Assembly: GCA_024998595.1 (NCBI GenBank)
Contig: JACOEK010000001.1
Span: 744,001-808,000, forward strand
Direction of reading: 5' to 3'
Source of the DNA: Nitrospira sp.
GTDB lineage: Bacteria > Nitrospirota > Nitrospiria > Nitrospirales > Nitrospiraceae
DNA: 64,000 nt
Shown here: positions 46,593 to 55,311 of the stretch, one piece after another
Numbering within the stretch: position 1 is the first letter of the stretch
Layout: each line of letters opens with the position of its first letter
Notes under the pieces: model-generated
What the model was told of the DNA's origin: nothing
Seen by the model: only the letters and a program-made list of their open reading frames with translations
Database searches by the model: none
Program-made: the position numbers and the translations under genes

Positions 46593-47369
46593 TTGAACCT
46601 ACAGCTTTCCCCCCTCATCGAATTGCAGAAACTCGATCTCCGAATTGCCGATCTCAAAGAGCAGCGGCGAAAAATACCGGAACGGCTTGAAGAAAATGAG
46701 GCCCCCCTTCGCGAGGCGAAGCGGGTGTTTCAGGAGGCGTCGGCCTCTGTCGAAGCCCTGATTAAAGACCGCCGTACCCACGAAAAGGATCTGGAAGCAC
46801 ACGAAGACCGTGTGGGCAAGATGAAGGACCGCGCTGCCCAGCTAAAAACCAACCAGGAATACCAGGCGCATCTCTTCGAAATTGAATTGGCCAATAAAAA
46901 GCGCGGCGACATTGAAGAGAAAATCCTCCTGGCGATGGAACAAATCGAGCAAACTCAACGGACCATTGCCGCTGCTCAGGTGCAACTCAAAGAGTCGGAA
47001 GCGCTTTTCCTGAAAGAAAAGGCAACTCTGGACGGGAAGGATCAGGTCCTTGCGGCAGAGCTCGCTTGTCTGGAGGGCAAGCAGAAGGAATTGTCAGGGC
47101 GGGTCGAGAAGGTTCTGCTCGCGCGGTACAACAAGCTGAAAGCCACCAGGAAAGATCAGGCTCTGGCGCTGATCAAGAATGGTATTTGCGTCGGGTGCCG
47201 GCTCCAGCTGCCGCCTCAATTGATTTCCCAGGTGAAACGCGGGGACGAGGTTCATACGTGCCCCTATTGTTACCGGATGTTGTATTGGGAAGGGGAGCCG
47301 GGTTTGGAAGAGAAGCGGTCCATGGGGCAAGACCAGGCCAAGGATCTTGAGGTCGGCGAATCCTTCTAG
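46593..47369 (+). CDS. coiled-coil protein with C4-type zinc ribbon
   Basis: The first 180 residues form a long coiled coil (LIELQKLDLRIADLKEQRRK; KMKDRAAQLKTNQEYQAHLF), and the C-terminal part has the four zinc cysteines CVGCRLQLPPQL and CPYCYRML, as in the CT398/YbgI-neighbour C4 zinc-ribbon family. Proteins of this family are proposed to act in RNA or secretion-related processes; the role here is unknown. TTG 46593 is the start because AAGGAG lies six bases upstream; in-frame codons further up have no ribosome-binding site. Confidence 0.85.
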   Translation: MNLQLSPLIELQKLDLRIADLKEQRRKIPERLEENEAPLREAKRVFQEASASVEALIKDRRTHEKDLEAHEDRVGKMKDRAAQLKTNQEYQAHLFEIELANKKRGDIEEKILLAMEQIEQTQRTIAAAQVQLKESEALFLKEKATLDGKDQVLAAELACLEGKQKELSGRVEKVLLARYNKLKATRKDQALALIKNGICVGCRLQLPPQLISQVKRGDEVHTCPYCYRMLYWEGEPGLEEKRSMGQDQAKDLEVGESF

Positions 47370-48025
47370 CTTTCAGCGAGCACCTGCGTTGTCGTTTTGA
47401 AGTGCAGCTTCGCGACGGTAGCCAATCGATCGCGCCCGTATTTCCTGACCACCATGCGTCCAGCCAATTCGACGGCGGATGACGCGCCTTTGGGCAACGT
47501 CGTGTTCAACTCCTGGGACAGTCGTTGCAGGCGCAGAAGAAATTCTGCCCGGGCGAGGATGGAAGCGGCCGCCACGGCCAAGTCGGCTTCTGCCTTCGTG
47601 CGTTGCACCAACCGGATCTGTTTTCCCTTTTCCTGAAGCGCATTGAGGATGAGCCGCTCATCGCCGAACTGGTCGGCGATAGCCAGGTCGCAGTCGACTT
47701 GCTGGAGCAGGTTTTCCAGGGCTCGGGCATGTCCCCAGGCCAGAAGTCGATTGAGATTCTTGATCTTGGCGTAGAGTTCGTTGTAGCGCTGTGGCCCAAT
47801 GGCCACGACGCTATGCGGACAGACCATGCGGATGTCGGGCGCCATTTCCAGAATCCGTCCATCAGAGATTTTCTTGCTGTCGCGCACCTGCATCAGGGCC
47901 AGGTCCTGTTCCGACGCCGGGGTGACGAAGACGGCGGCAATCACTAGAGGACCGAAATAGTCCCCTTTGCCGGATTCGTCGATTCCGATGCGGTTCAGTG
48001 ATGAGAGCGTCGTGGTGGTAGGCAC
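47366..48025 (-). CDS. ribonuclease HIII catalytic domain (short form)
   Basis: The signature GIDESGKGDYFGPLVIAAVF with the Asp-Glu pair and a Lys in place of the Arg of RNase HII marks the HIII type, which cleaves RNA in RNA-DNA hybrids. Further active-site parts are VRDSKKISDGR, QRTKAEADLAVAAASILARA and YGRDRL. At 219 residues it lacks the roughly 80-residue N-terminal substrate-binding domain of classical RNase HIII. It converges with the zinc-ribbon gene, and the two overlap by 4 bp at their ends. Confidence 0.88.
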   Translation of the reverse strand: MPTTTTLSSLNRIGIDESGKGDYFGPLVIAAVFVTPASEQDLALMQVRDSKKISDGRILEMAPDIRMVCPHSVVAIGPQRYNELYAKIKNLNRLLAWGHARALENLLQQVDCDLAIADQFGDERLILNALQEKGKQIRLVQRTKAEADLAVAAASILARAEFLLRLQRLSQELNTTLPKGASSAVELAGRMVVRKYGRDRLATVAKLHFKTTTQVLAES

Positions 48026-48111
48026 TCCGTGAAACTCCCAGGTGGAAACGGGTGGGGCGGCGCGGTAATCTAGCAGAGCACACCAGAGTGGTCAATTTGC
48101 GGAGGCGAGTG

Positions 48112-49002
48112 ATGAAGATGGAATCCAACGGTTTCAGTCGGCAAGGAGTTGCGATGCCGTCCAACATTCTGTGGTTGCTCTGCGGCGTGGCAACCATGTT
48201 GCTGACGACCGGCTGCCAAACGAATCCTTACACGGGGCGCTGGCAGCTCATGATGATGCCAATGTCGCAGGAAGTGCAGATGGGTGCGCAGGCCTATGCT
48301 GACGTCAAGAGCGATCCCAAAATGAAGCCGTCCACCGATCCGCGAGAGATCGAACCGGTCAAGCGGGTCGCGGCGAGAGTGATTGAGGCCGCTAAACGGT
48401 CGAAGTACAGTGATATGGCCAATGAGTTTGAATGGGAAGTAACGGTCATCAAGGACGACAAGACCATGAACGCCTTTGCCTTACCGGGCGGCAAGATCGC
48501 CGTCTACACCGGCATTTTCCCGGTGGCCAAGACCGAGGCCGGGCTTGCGGCGGTGATGGGGCATGAAGTCGTCCATGCATTAGCCCGCCACGGCGGAGAG
48601 CGAATGAGTCAGAACACGCTCGCGCAAACCACTCTGCAGGCGATCGGCATCGCGCTCGGGGTGAGCGGCGCCAATCCTGTTCTTTCACAGGCGGGCATGG
48701 CGGCATTGGGTGTCGGCGCGCAGGTCGGCGTGTTGTTGCCGTTCAGCCGGAAGCATGAGTCCGAAGCGGATTACGTTGGCGTACTATTGGCGGCGGATGC
48801 CGGGTATGATCCGCGAGAGGCCATCCCATTGTGGCAGAGGATGGGCGAGCTTTCCGGCGGAAAATCTCCGTCGGAGTTCATGTCCACGCACCCAAGCCAC
48901 GAAACCAGAATTCAACAGCTTGAGGAATGGATGGCCGAAGCGATGCCGGTGTACCAGTCCAAGCCACCTGCACCCAACCACGAGTTGCCGGCATTGCATT
49001 AA
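48112..49002 (+). CDS. M48-family metallopeptidase lipoprotein (LoiP/BepA-like)
   Basis: The zinc-protease motif HEVVH lies in MGHEVVHALARHGGE, with the third ligand in SRKHESEADYVGVLL. A signal peptide with lipobox LTTGC makes it a lipoprotein, probably anchored in the outer membrane and facing the periplasm. The ending MSTHPSHETRIQQLEEW is family-typical. Two starts each have a ribosome-binding site: 48112 (GGAGG) and 48154 (AAGGAG). The first is chosen because it provides positive charges before the hydrophobic stretch, but 48154 is also plausible. It probably works in outer-membrane quality control. Confidence 0.9.
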   Translation: MKMESNGFSRQGVAMPSNILWLLCGVATMLLTTGCQTNPYTGRWQLMMMPMSQEVQMGAQAYADVKSDPKMKPSTDPREIEPVKRVAARVIEAAKRSKYSDMANEFEWEVTVIKDDKTMNAFALPGGKIAVYTGIFPVAKTEAGLAAVMGHEVVHALARHGGERMSQNTLAQTTLQAIGIALGVSGANPVLSQAGMAALGVGAQVGVLLPFSRKHESEADYVGVLLAADAGYDPREAIPLWQRMGELSGGKSPSEFMSTHPSHETRIQQLEEWMAEAMPVYQSKPPAPNHELPALH

Positions 49003-49020
49003 GCGCATTCCGTTCGCTGC

Positions 49021-49049
49021 TTGAATCCCCATCAAGCGGCCCGTATACT
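49021..49049 (+). promoter_or_regulatory. rnpB: promoter of rnpB
   Basis: TTGAAT at 49021-49026 and TATACT at 49044-49049 are 17 bp apart. Initiation near 49056 coincides with the first base of helix P1 of the RNase P RNA. Confidence 0.75.
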
Positions 49050-49055
49050 TTGCCC

Positions 49056-49490
49056 GCGCGCTGGGGGGACACGGGTGCTCGCTCGTCGGGCAGGCTCGAC
49101 GGGAGGAAAGTCCGGACTCCAAGGGCAAGGACGCTGGATAACGTCCAGGCGGAGTGATCCGACACCAGCACCACAGAGAATAAACCGCCGATGGCCGGTG
49201 CGGGCGACTTCGGTCGATTGCGCCGGCTCAGGTAAGGGTGAAACGGTGGGGTAAGAGCCCACCGCGGTGATGGCGACATCAACGGCACGGTAAGCGTCGT
49301 CCGGAGCAAGACCAAATAGGGGGACGCCTGTGGGCTTGCGAGAGCCCGACAGAAAGGCCGGCCCGGCCGAAGTTCCCGGGTAGGTTGCTTGAGGCTCGAG
49401 GTAACTCGAGTCCCAGAGAAATGATCACCCCCGTGTGAGCGCAAGCTTCATGCGGGACAGAATCCGGCTTATAGGGTTTCTCCAACGCGC
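49056..49490 (+). ncRNA. rnpB: RNase P RNA, bacterial type A
   Basis: The catalytic RNA of RNase P is recognisable by GAGGAAAGTCCGGACTCC, ACAGAGAATAAACCGCCGAT, CAGGTAAGGGTGAAACGGTG, GTAAGAGCCCACCGCGG, GGAGCAAGACCAAATAGGGG and the 3' motif GACAGAATCCGGCTTAT. Helix P1 pairs GCGCGCTGG (49056-49064) with CCAACGCGC (49482-49490) with one mismatch, and TTTTTT follows at once, so the 3' end and terminator coincide. The RNA trims the 5' ends of tRNA precursors. The last 66 nt overlap, on the opposite strand, the end of the glutaredoxin-like gene. Confidence 0.96.
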
Positions 49491-49730
49491 TTTTTTAATC
49501 GCCTTCCGCAGCTCTCCCCCGGTGACTTTGCCGGAAAGAAGTTCCCGGTCGTCCAAAAGTACCACCGGTATGCGATCCCCATACCGCTGCCGAAGTCGTT
49601 CATCGTCATCGATTTCGACGAGGGTCAGACTGAAGGCGAGATCCTCTTGCACCTGGGCAGCGACGCGGGCTACCGCATGGCAGAGGTGACAGTCGCGGCG
49701 GGACATGATCGTGATGCGCATGAGACTCAT
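49425..49730 (-). CDS. glutaredoxin-like (DUF836) thiol-disulphide protein
   Basis: The core MRITIMSRRDCHLCHAVARV has a CxxC active site (CHLC) in a thioredoxin-like fold, and VEIDDDERLRQRYGDRIPVV contains the cis-Pro before the beta-strand. Family members are small redox proteins of unclear substrate. ATG 49730 or the Met three codons later gives the expected short N-terminus; the open frame extends to 49940 without a ribosome-binding site. The C-terminal 22 codons are antisense to the 3' end of RNase P RNA. Confidence 0.75.
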   Translation of the reverse strand: MSLMRITIMSRRDCHLCHAVARVAAQVQEDLAFSLTLVEIDDDERLRQRYGDRIPVVLLDDRELLSGKVTGGELRKAIKKARWRNPISRILSRMKLALTRG

Positions 49731-49976
49731 CGGCCGTTGGTCCACCATGAGCAGGTTCGTATAACACGGGGCGAGGATCGACACCAGTCGGTGGCACAGA
49801 CGCTTGCGTCGCAGCTCTCTTGACCTCACTTGCGGGCTGGTGATACGATCCGCCATCTTACCCATTGATTTTTCAGAAAGATCGTAGCAGTCTGTGTCGC
49901 AAGTGTGACGCAGAGTTGTCGATGTTTCCAGTGACGGCACACGTCCTTCGCCATGATGCGCGAAGGGGAGGGTGAT

Positions 49977-51755
49977 ATGAAGCTAACAGGGTCTGAAATC
50001 CTGATCGAATGCTTGAAAGCCGAAGGCGTGAAAACGATTTTCGCCTTGCCGGGCGGCGTCGTGTTGAAGATTTTCGACATGCTGCACCAGCAAAAAGATA
50101 TCGAAGTCGTGTTGACCCGGCACGAGCAGGGGGCCGGACATATGGCAGAAGGGTATGCCAAGGCCACCGGCAAGGCCGGTGTATGCTTAGTGACCTCAGG
50201 TCCCGGCATGACCAATGTGATCACTGCGCTCGCCGATGCCTATATGGATTCGGTGCCGCTTGTCTGTATCAGCGGTCAGGTCTCCACGAGTTTGATCGGC
50301 AATGATGCCTTTCAGGAGGCCGACAACATCGGTCTCAGCCGTCCTTGCACGAAATATAATTTTCTCGTGAAGGACGTGAACGACCTGGCGACTACCATCA
50401 AGGAAGCGTTCTACATCGCTACAACAGGGCGTCCAGGACCTGTACTGGTAGATATTCCCAAAGATGTGTCACTGGCGAAAACTGAGTTCACCTATCCGAG
50501 CTCCGTCTCTATTCGAGGCTACAATCCGACCTACGAAGGGAATAAATGGCAGATCAAGCAGGCCGCTGAAGCCATCATGAAAGCGAAGAAGCCGATTCTG
50601 TATGTCGGCGGCGGCGTCGTGTTTTCGCAGGCGGCGAAAGAGTTGCTTGAATTGGCCGAGATGACCCAGATCCCCGTGGACATGACCCTGATGGGACTGG
50701 GAGTATTTCCCGGCGAACATCCCCAGTCGATGGGGATGTTGGGCATGCACGGGACCTACTGCGCGAATATGGCGGTCCATTATTCCGACCTGGTGATTGC
50801 AGTGGGCGCGCGCTTTGATGATCGGGTAACCGGGAAGGTGTCGGAGTTTTGTCCCTTCGCCAAGGTGATTCATATTGATATCGATCCGACGTCGATCCGA
50901 AAGAACATCCATGTCGATATCCCGATCGTCGGTGACTGCAAGGCGGTGCTGCGGGAGTTGAATCAAATCCTCCGGGCCACGGTCAACGGCAATCAAAAGG
51001 ACCTTCGCAAACCGTGGTGGGATCAGATCCGCGAATGGCAGCAAGCGCATCCGCTGGCCTATCAACAGGAGCCGGACGGGGCAATCAAGCCGCAGCATGT
51101 CGTCAAACGGCTGTATGAGTTGACGAAGGATCGTGATCCGATTGTGGCGACGGATGTCGGCCAGCATCAGATGTGGACGGCGCAGTACTTTAAACTCGCC
51201 CGACCGAATCGCTGGTTGACCTCGGGCGGACTAGGCACGATGGGATTCGGGTTTCCTGCTGCCATGGGCGCTCAGGCTGCCTTCCGAGATCGATTGGTGC
51301 TCTGCGTGGCCGGAGACGGCAGTATTCAGATGAACATGCAGGAAATGGCCACTGCCGTGGTCTCGAAGCTGCCGGTGAAAATCATCATTCTGAACAACCG
51401 TTTTCACGGCATGGTTCGCCAGTGGCAGGACCTGTTCTATGAAGGGCGTTATGCCTCGAGCTATCTGGACACGACGCCGGACTTTGTAAAGTTGGCCGAA
51501 GCCTATGGCGCGGTAGGATTGCGCGCCGGCAAGGTGGGGGATCTCGATGCGGTGTTGAAGGAAGCCATTTCGACCGACAAACCGGTGGTCGTTGATGTGC
51601 CCACGTATCCGTACGAGAATTGTTATCCGATGATTCCAGCGGGCGGCTGCAATCACGAGATGATTCTCGAAGATCCGCCGGAGTTGAAACAACGCATGGC
51701 CGGGGTGCCTAGTACCGGATCGGACGAAAACAAGGACACGATTTTAACCGCGTAA
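49977..51755 (+). CDS. ilvB: acetolactate synthase large subunit
   Basis: This TPP-dependent enzyme makes acetolactate or acetohydroxybutyrate in branched-chain amino acid synthesis. Features are KTIFALPGGVVLKIF, the catalytic Glu in TRHEQGAGHMAEGYA, FQEADNIGLSRPCTKYNF and the TPP motif GDGSIQMNMQEMATAVVSKL with LNNRFHGMVRQWQDLFY. Start ATG 49977 has GGGGAGGGTGAT upstream; the extra upstream codons are disregarded. ilvN and ilvC follow, making an ilvBNC operon. Confidence 0.96.
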   Translation: MKLTGSEILIECLKAEGVKTIFALPGGVVLKIFDMLHQQKDIEVVLTRHEQGAGHMAEGYAKATGKAGVCLVTSGPGMTNVITALADAYMDSVPLVCISGQVSTSLIGNDAFQEADNIGLSRPCTKYNFLVKDVNDLATTIKEAFYIATTGRPGPVLVDIPKDVSLAKTEFTYPSSVSIRGYNPTYEGNKWQIKQAAEAIMKAKKPILYVGGGVVFSQAAKELLELAEMTQIPVDMTLMGLGVFPGEHPQSMGMLGMHGTYCANMAVHYSDLVIAVGARFDDRVTGKVSEFCPFAKVIHIDIDPTSIRKNIHVDIPIVGDCKAVLRELNQILRATVNGNQKDLRKPWWDQIREWQQAHPLAYQQEPDGAIKPQHVVKRLYELTKDRDPIVATDVGQHQMWTAQYFKLARPNRWLTSGGLGTMGFGFPAAMGAQAAFRDRLVLCVAGDGSIQMNMQEMATAVVSKLPVKIIILNNRFHGMVRQWQDLFYEGRYASSYLDTTPDFVKLAEAYGAVGLRAGKVGDLDAVLKEAISTDKPVVVDVPTYPYENCYPMIPAGGCNHEMILEDPPELKQRMAGVPSTGSDENKDTILTA

Positions 51756-51796
51756 GACACGCTGTCAGTCGACAGCTATCAGCATAGAGCGTTGTG

Positions 51797-52315
51797 ATGG
51801 AACATATCATTTCAGTCACCGTTGAAAATAAGTTTGGCGTGTTATCTCGCGTGGCCGGGTTGTTCAGCGGCCGCGGCTTCAATATCGAAAGTCTGTCGGT
51901 CGCTCCGACCCTTGATCCGTCGATGTCCCAGATGACCATCGTCACGTCAGGGGACGAGCGAATCGTGGAACAAATCGTTAAGCAGCTCAATAAGCTGATC
52001 GACGTCATCAAGGTCGTGGATCTCAACGAAAGCGACTTCGTCTCGCGTGAAACGGCATTGATCAAGGTCCATACGAAGGCGGAAGACCGCGCCGAAGCGC
52101 TGCGAATTGCGGATATTTTCCGCGCCAATGTGATCGATTCCACACCATCGACCTATACCATTGAGGTCACCGGCGATCCTAAGAAGATTGAGGCCATCAT
52201 CAACTTGCTCCAGCCGCTCGGCATCAAGGAACTGATCCGGACGGGGCGAGTGGCGATCGCGCGCGAGGCGATCCGGCCGGCCGTCAGCCAACCGAAAAAG
52301 CTCGCTCGAGAATAG
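51797..52315 (+). CDS. ilvN: acetolactate synthase small (regulatory) subunit
   Basis: The 172-residue protein has an ACT domain (HIISVTVENKFGVLSRVAGL with FNIESLSVAPT) that binds valine, and a second, degenerate ACT-like half. It activates IlvB and confers feedback inhibition. ATG 51797 is used; a GTG one codon earlier is also in frame. Confidence 0.96.
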   Translation: MEHIISVTVENKFGVLSRVAGLFSGRGFNIESLSVAPTLDPSMSQMTIVTSGDERIVEQIVKQLNKLIDVIKVVDLNESDFVSRETALIKVHTKAEDRAEALRIADIFRANVIDSTPSTYTIEVTGDPKKIEAIINLLQPLGIKELIRTGRVAIAREAIRPAVSQPKKLARE

Positions 52316-52379
52316 CGCGCGCATCCTCTCTGTGCAGCTGTCTTTTCCACCCATGTGCCTTTTGAACATTCAGGAGTGA

Positions 52380-53396
<1,017 letters not shown>

Positions 53397-53445
53397 GTCT
53401 GCCGGCTGGTTCTTCGTGGTAGCATGATAGAGGGCCTGGAGGGGT

Positions 53446-54096
53446 ATGGCTGATCGAGCCGTCGGAATACCGATTGTCAAAGAAGGCTTGCCGTTTGTCG
53501 GTGGACTTGCAGGGGTGACGCTGTTGTCCGGGCTGGCGGGCTGGACCATTGCATCGGTAGTGGCAGGCGGTTTTCTAGTGTTTACCGCCTGGTTCTTCCG
53601 AAATCCCAGCCGGAGCATCCCGCAGCAGCCGAATGTGGTGGTCTCGTCGGGTGACGGCAAGGTCATTGCGATCGAGGAAGAGTTTGAGCCGCGGTATTTG
53701 AAGGAAAAAAGCATTCGGGTGACGGTGTTTTTGAACGTCTTCGATGTGCATGTCAACCGAACGCCCTGCGCGGGTACGGTTGAGGGTGTGAGTTATCAGC
53801 CCGGCCAGTTCCTTGTCGCGAGCAAGCCGGAGGCGACCATCCGGAATGAGCAGAACGCCGTGATGCTGAAGACTGAGTCGGGGGCGAAAGTGCTCTGTGT
53901 GCAAGTGGCAGGCTTAATTGCCCGCCGGATTGTCTGCTGGGTCGGGCAGGGTGATCGCGTGCAGCGTGGTGAACGGTTTGGGTTGATACGATTCGGTTCA
54001 CGAATGGATACGTTCCTTCCGCTCGGGTCGAAGATTTGCGTGGCGTTGGGAGACCGCGTTAAAGGGGGCGAAACCATCGTGGGAGAACTCCGATGA
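53446..54096 (+). CDS. psd: phosphatidylserine decarboxylase, short (PSD-A) type
   Basis: The protein converts phosphatidylserine to phosphatidylethanolamine. Two N-terminal hydrophobic segments (LAGVTLLSGLAGWTIASV) anchor it. The self-cleaving Gly-Ser that forms the pyruvoyl group is in FLPLGSKICVALGDRV. Other parts are VSSGDGKVIAIEEEFEPRYL and MNVFDVHVNR-like FLNVFDVHVNRTPCAG. At 216 residues it belongs to the short archaeal-like type. It overlaps pssA by 4 bp. Confidence 0.92.
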   Translation: MADRAVGIPIVKEGLPFVGGLAGVTLLSGLAGWTIASVVAGGFLVFTAWFFRNPSRSIPQQPNVVVSSGDGKVIAIEEEFEPRYLKEKSIRVTVFLNVFDVHVNRTPCAGTVEGVSYQPGQFLVASKPEATIRNEQNAVMLKTESGAKVLCVQVAGLIARRIVCWVGQGDRVQRGERFGLIRFGSRMDTFLPLGSKICVALGDRVKGGETIVGELR

Positions 54097-54893
54097 AATC
54101 ACCAACTATGCGACCTCCGTTTGCAAAGGGGCATCGAAAACGACAGGCCATGTACCTGATTCCCAACCTGTGTACGACGGGCAATTTATTCTGCGGCGTC
54201 TTTGCGATCCTGTCGGTATTCAATGGCCAGCATCTGGTGGCGGCCATTGCCATCCTGGTCGGCATGATTTTCGACATGTTGGACGGGAAATTGGCACGGT
54301 TGACGAACAGCACTGGTCAGTTCGGCATCGAGTACGATTCCCTGTCTGATGTGGTGTCCTTCGGGGTGGCGCCCGGGGTACTGATCTATTCCTACGCGCT
54401 CAGTGGACAGGGTATGTTCGGAGTGGCCGTCATGTTTGCCTACGTGGCCATGGGGGCTGTGCGTCTGGCTCGATTCAATGCCACCGTGAGCACCTCTGAC
54501 AGCAAATACTTTACGGGGCTGGCCATCCCGGCGGCCGCGGGTGTCATTGCCTCCCTGGTCATCTTCGATCTTCACATTACCCAGATGGGTGCGGAAGTGA
54601 AGCCGCTGTTGATTCTGGTCATTACGTTTGCGCTGGCATTCCTGATGGTCAGCACGATCAAGTATCGCAGCTTCAAGGATATGAAGTTCCGGAGAGGTGA
54701 TCACTTCACCTATCTGGTCTGGGGAATTCTGGCCTTGATGTTGATTGTCGCCTGGCCTCAGGCTATGCTGTTCGTGACATTCACCGGTTACGCAGTGTCG
54801 GGTCCGATTGCACGCCTCTGGACGATGATAACCAAGAGCGCAGGCAAGCCGGTCGCAAAAGCTGATGGGCCGGTCTTGGATACAAAAGAGTAG
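54093..54893 (+). CDS. pssA: CDP-diacylglycerol-serine O-phosphatidyltransferase
   Basis: The CDP-alcohol phosphotransferase motif is complete: DGKLAR, eight residues, then GIEYDSLSD. Around six to eight membrane helices follow (FGVAVMFAYVAMGAVRLARF, LILVITFALAFLMVSTI). It makes phosphatidylserine, which the overlapping psd product then decarboxylates. It is 266 residues. No clear terminator separates it from the T-box leader downstream. Confidence 0.94.
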   Translation: MKSPTMRPPFAKGHRKRQAMYLIPNLCTTGNLFCGVFAILSVFNGQHLVAAIAILVGMIFDMLDGKLARLTNSTGQFGIEYDSLSDVVSFGVAPGVLIYSYALSGQGMFGVAVMFAYVAMGAVRLARFNATVSTSDSKYFTGLAIPAAAGVIASLVIFDLHITQMGAEVKPLLILVITFALAFLMVSTIKYRSFKDMKFRRGDHFTYLVWGILALMLIVAWPQAMLFVTFTGYAVSGPIARLWTMITKSAGKPVAKADGPVLDTKE

Positions 54894-54896
54894 CAA

Positions 54897-55158
54897 CGGC
54901 GTTGACGAGGAGTAGTAGGGAGCGTCGGCCGAACTGAGAGAGCTGGTGGACGGTGCGAACCAGCCGGTTGCCTTCTGAACTCGCCTCCGAGCCGGACTTG
55001 TGAAGCCCCGACGATGGGGTCGTAATGAGTCCCGAATGATCCGCGTTACGGATTCAATGAGGGTGTCGGGTGAAGGGCGTCTTCATCCGGTGCCGAATCA
55101 GGGTGGTACCACGAAGCTCGCAAGGCCTTCGTCCCTGTCCCGGGGCGGAGGCTTTTTT
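54897..55158 (+). promoter_or_regulatory. leucine-specific T-box leader controlling leuA (transcription-attenuation type)
   Basis: The leader shows the conserved T-box parts in order: GACGAGGAGTAGTA at the base of stem I, GGTGCGAACCAG near its tip, a specifier loop TGAACTCGCC in which CTC (54980-54982) is a Leu codon, and the T-box sequence AGGGTGGTACCACG at 55100-55113. A terminator follows: GCCTTCGTCCC with GGGGCGGAGGC and a T-run at 55153-55158. Uncharged tRNA-Leu(GAG) would pair with the specifier and T-box and favour the antiterminator, raising leuA expression when leucine is scarce. Alignment is by eye. Confidence 0.9.
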
Positions 55159-55175
55159 ATTGGCAGCATGCTGAA

Positions 55176-55277
55176 ACGGCCTTCCAACGTTGTTCTCGGT
55201 TCGAAAACATCCTCAACGTACCCCCAGCGGGTACGCCTCCGGTGTTTTCTCGCCTGCGGCCGCGTTGGAAGATCCGT
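55176..55277 (+). repeat. long imperfect palindrome between the T-box terminator and leuA
   Basis: Three co-linear stems nest here: ACGGCCTTCCAACG with CGTTGGAAGATCCGT (about 55176-55189 and 55263-55277), CGAAAACATCC with GGTGTTTTCTCG, and CGTACCC (55217-55223) with GGGTACG (55229-55235). This is the shape of a REP/MITE-like element or a second leader hairpin. Only one copy is seen in this window. leuA starts about 35 bp after it. Confidence 0.5.
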
Positions 55278-55311
55278 TTGAGCAAGCTGCGGGACAGGAG
55301 GAGGGTAAGCC

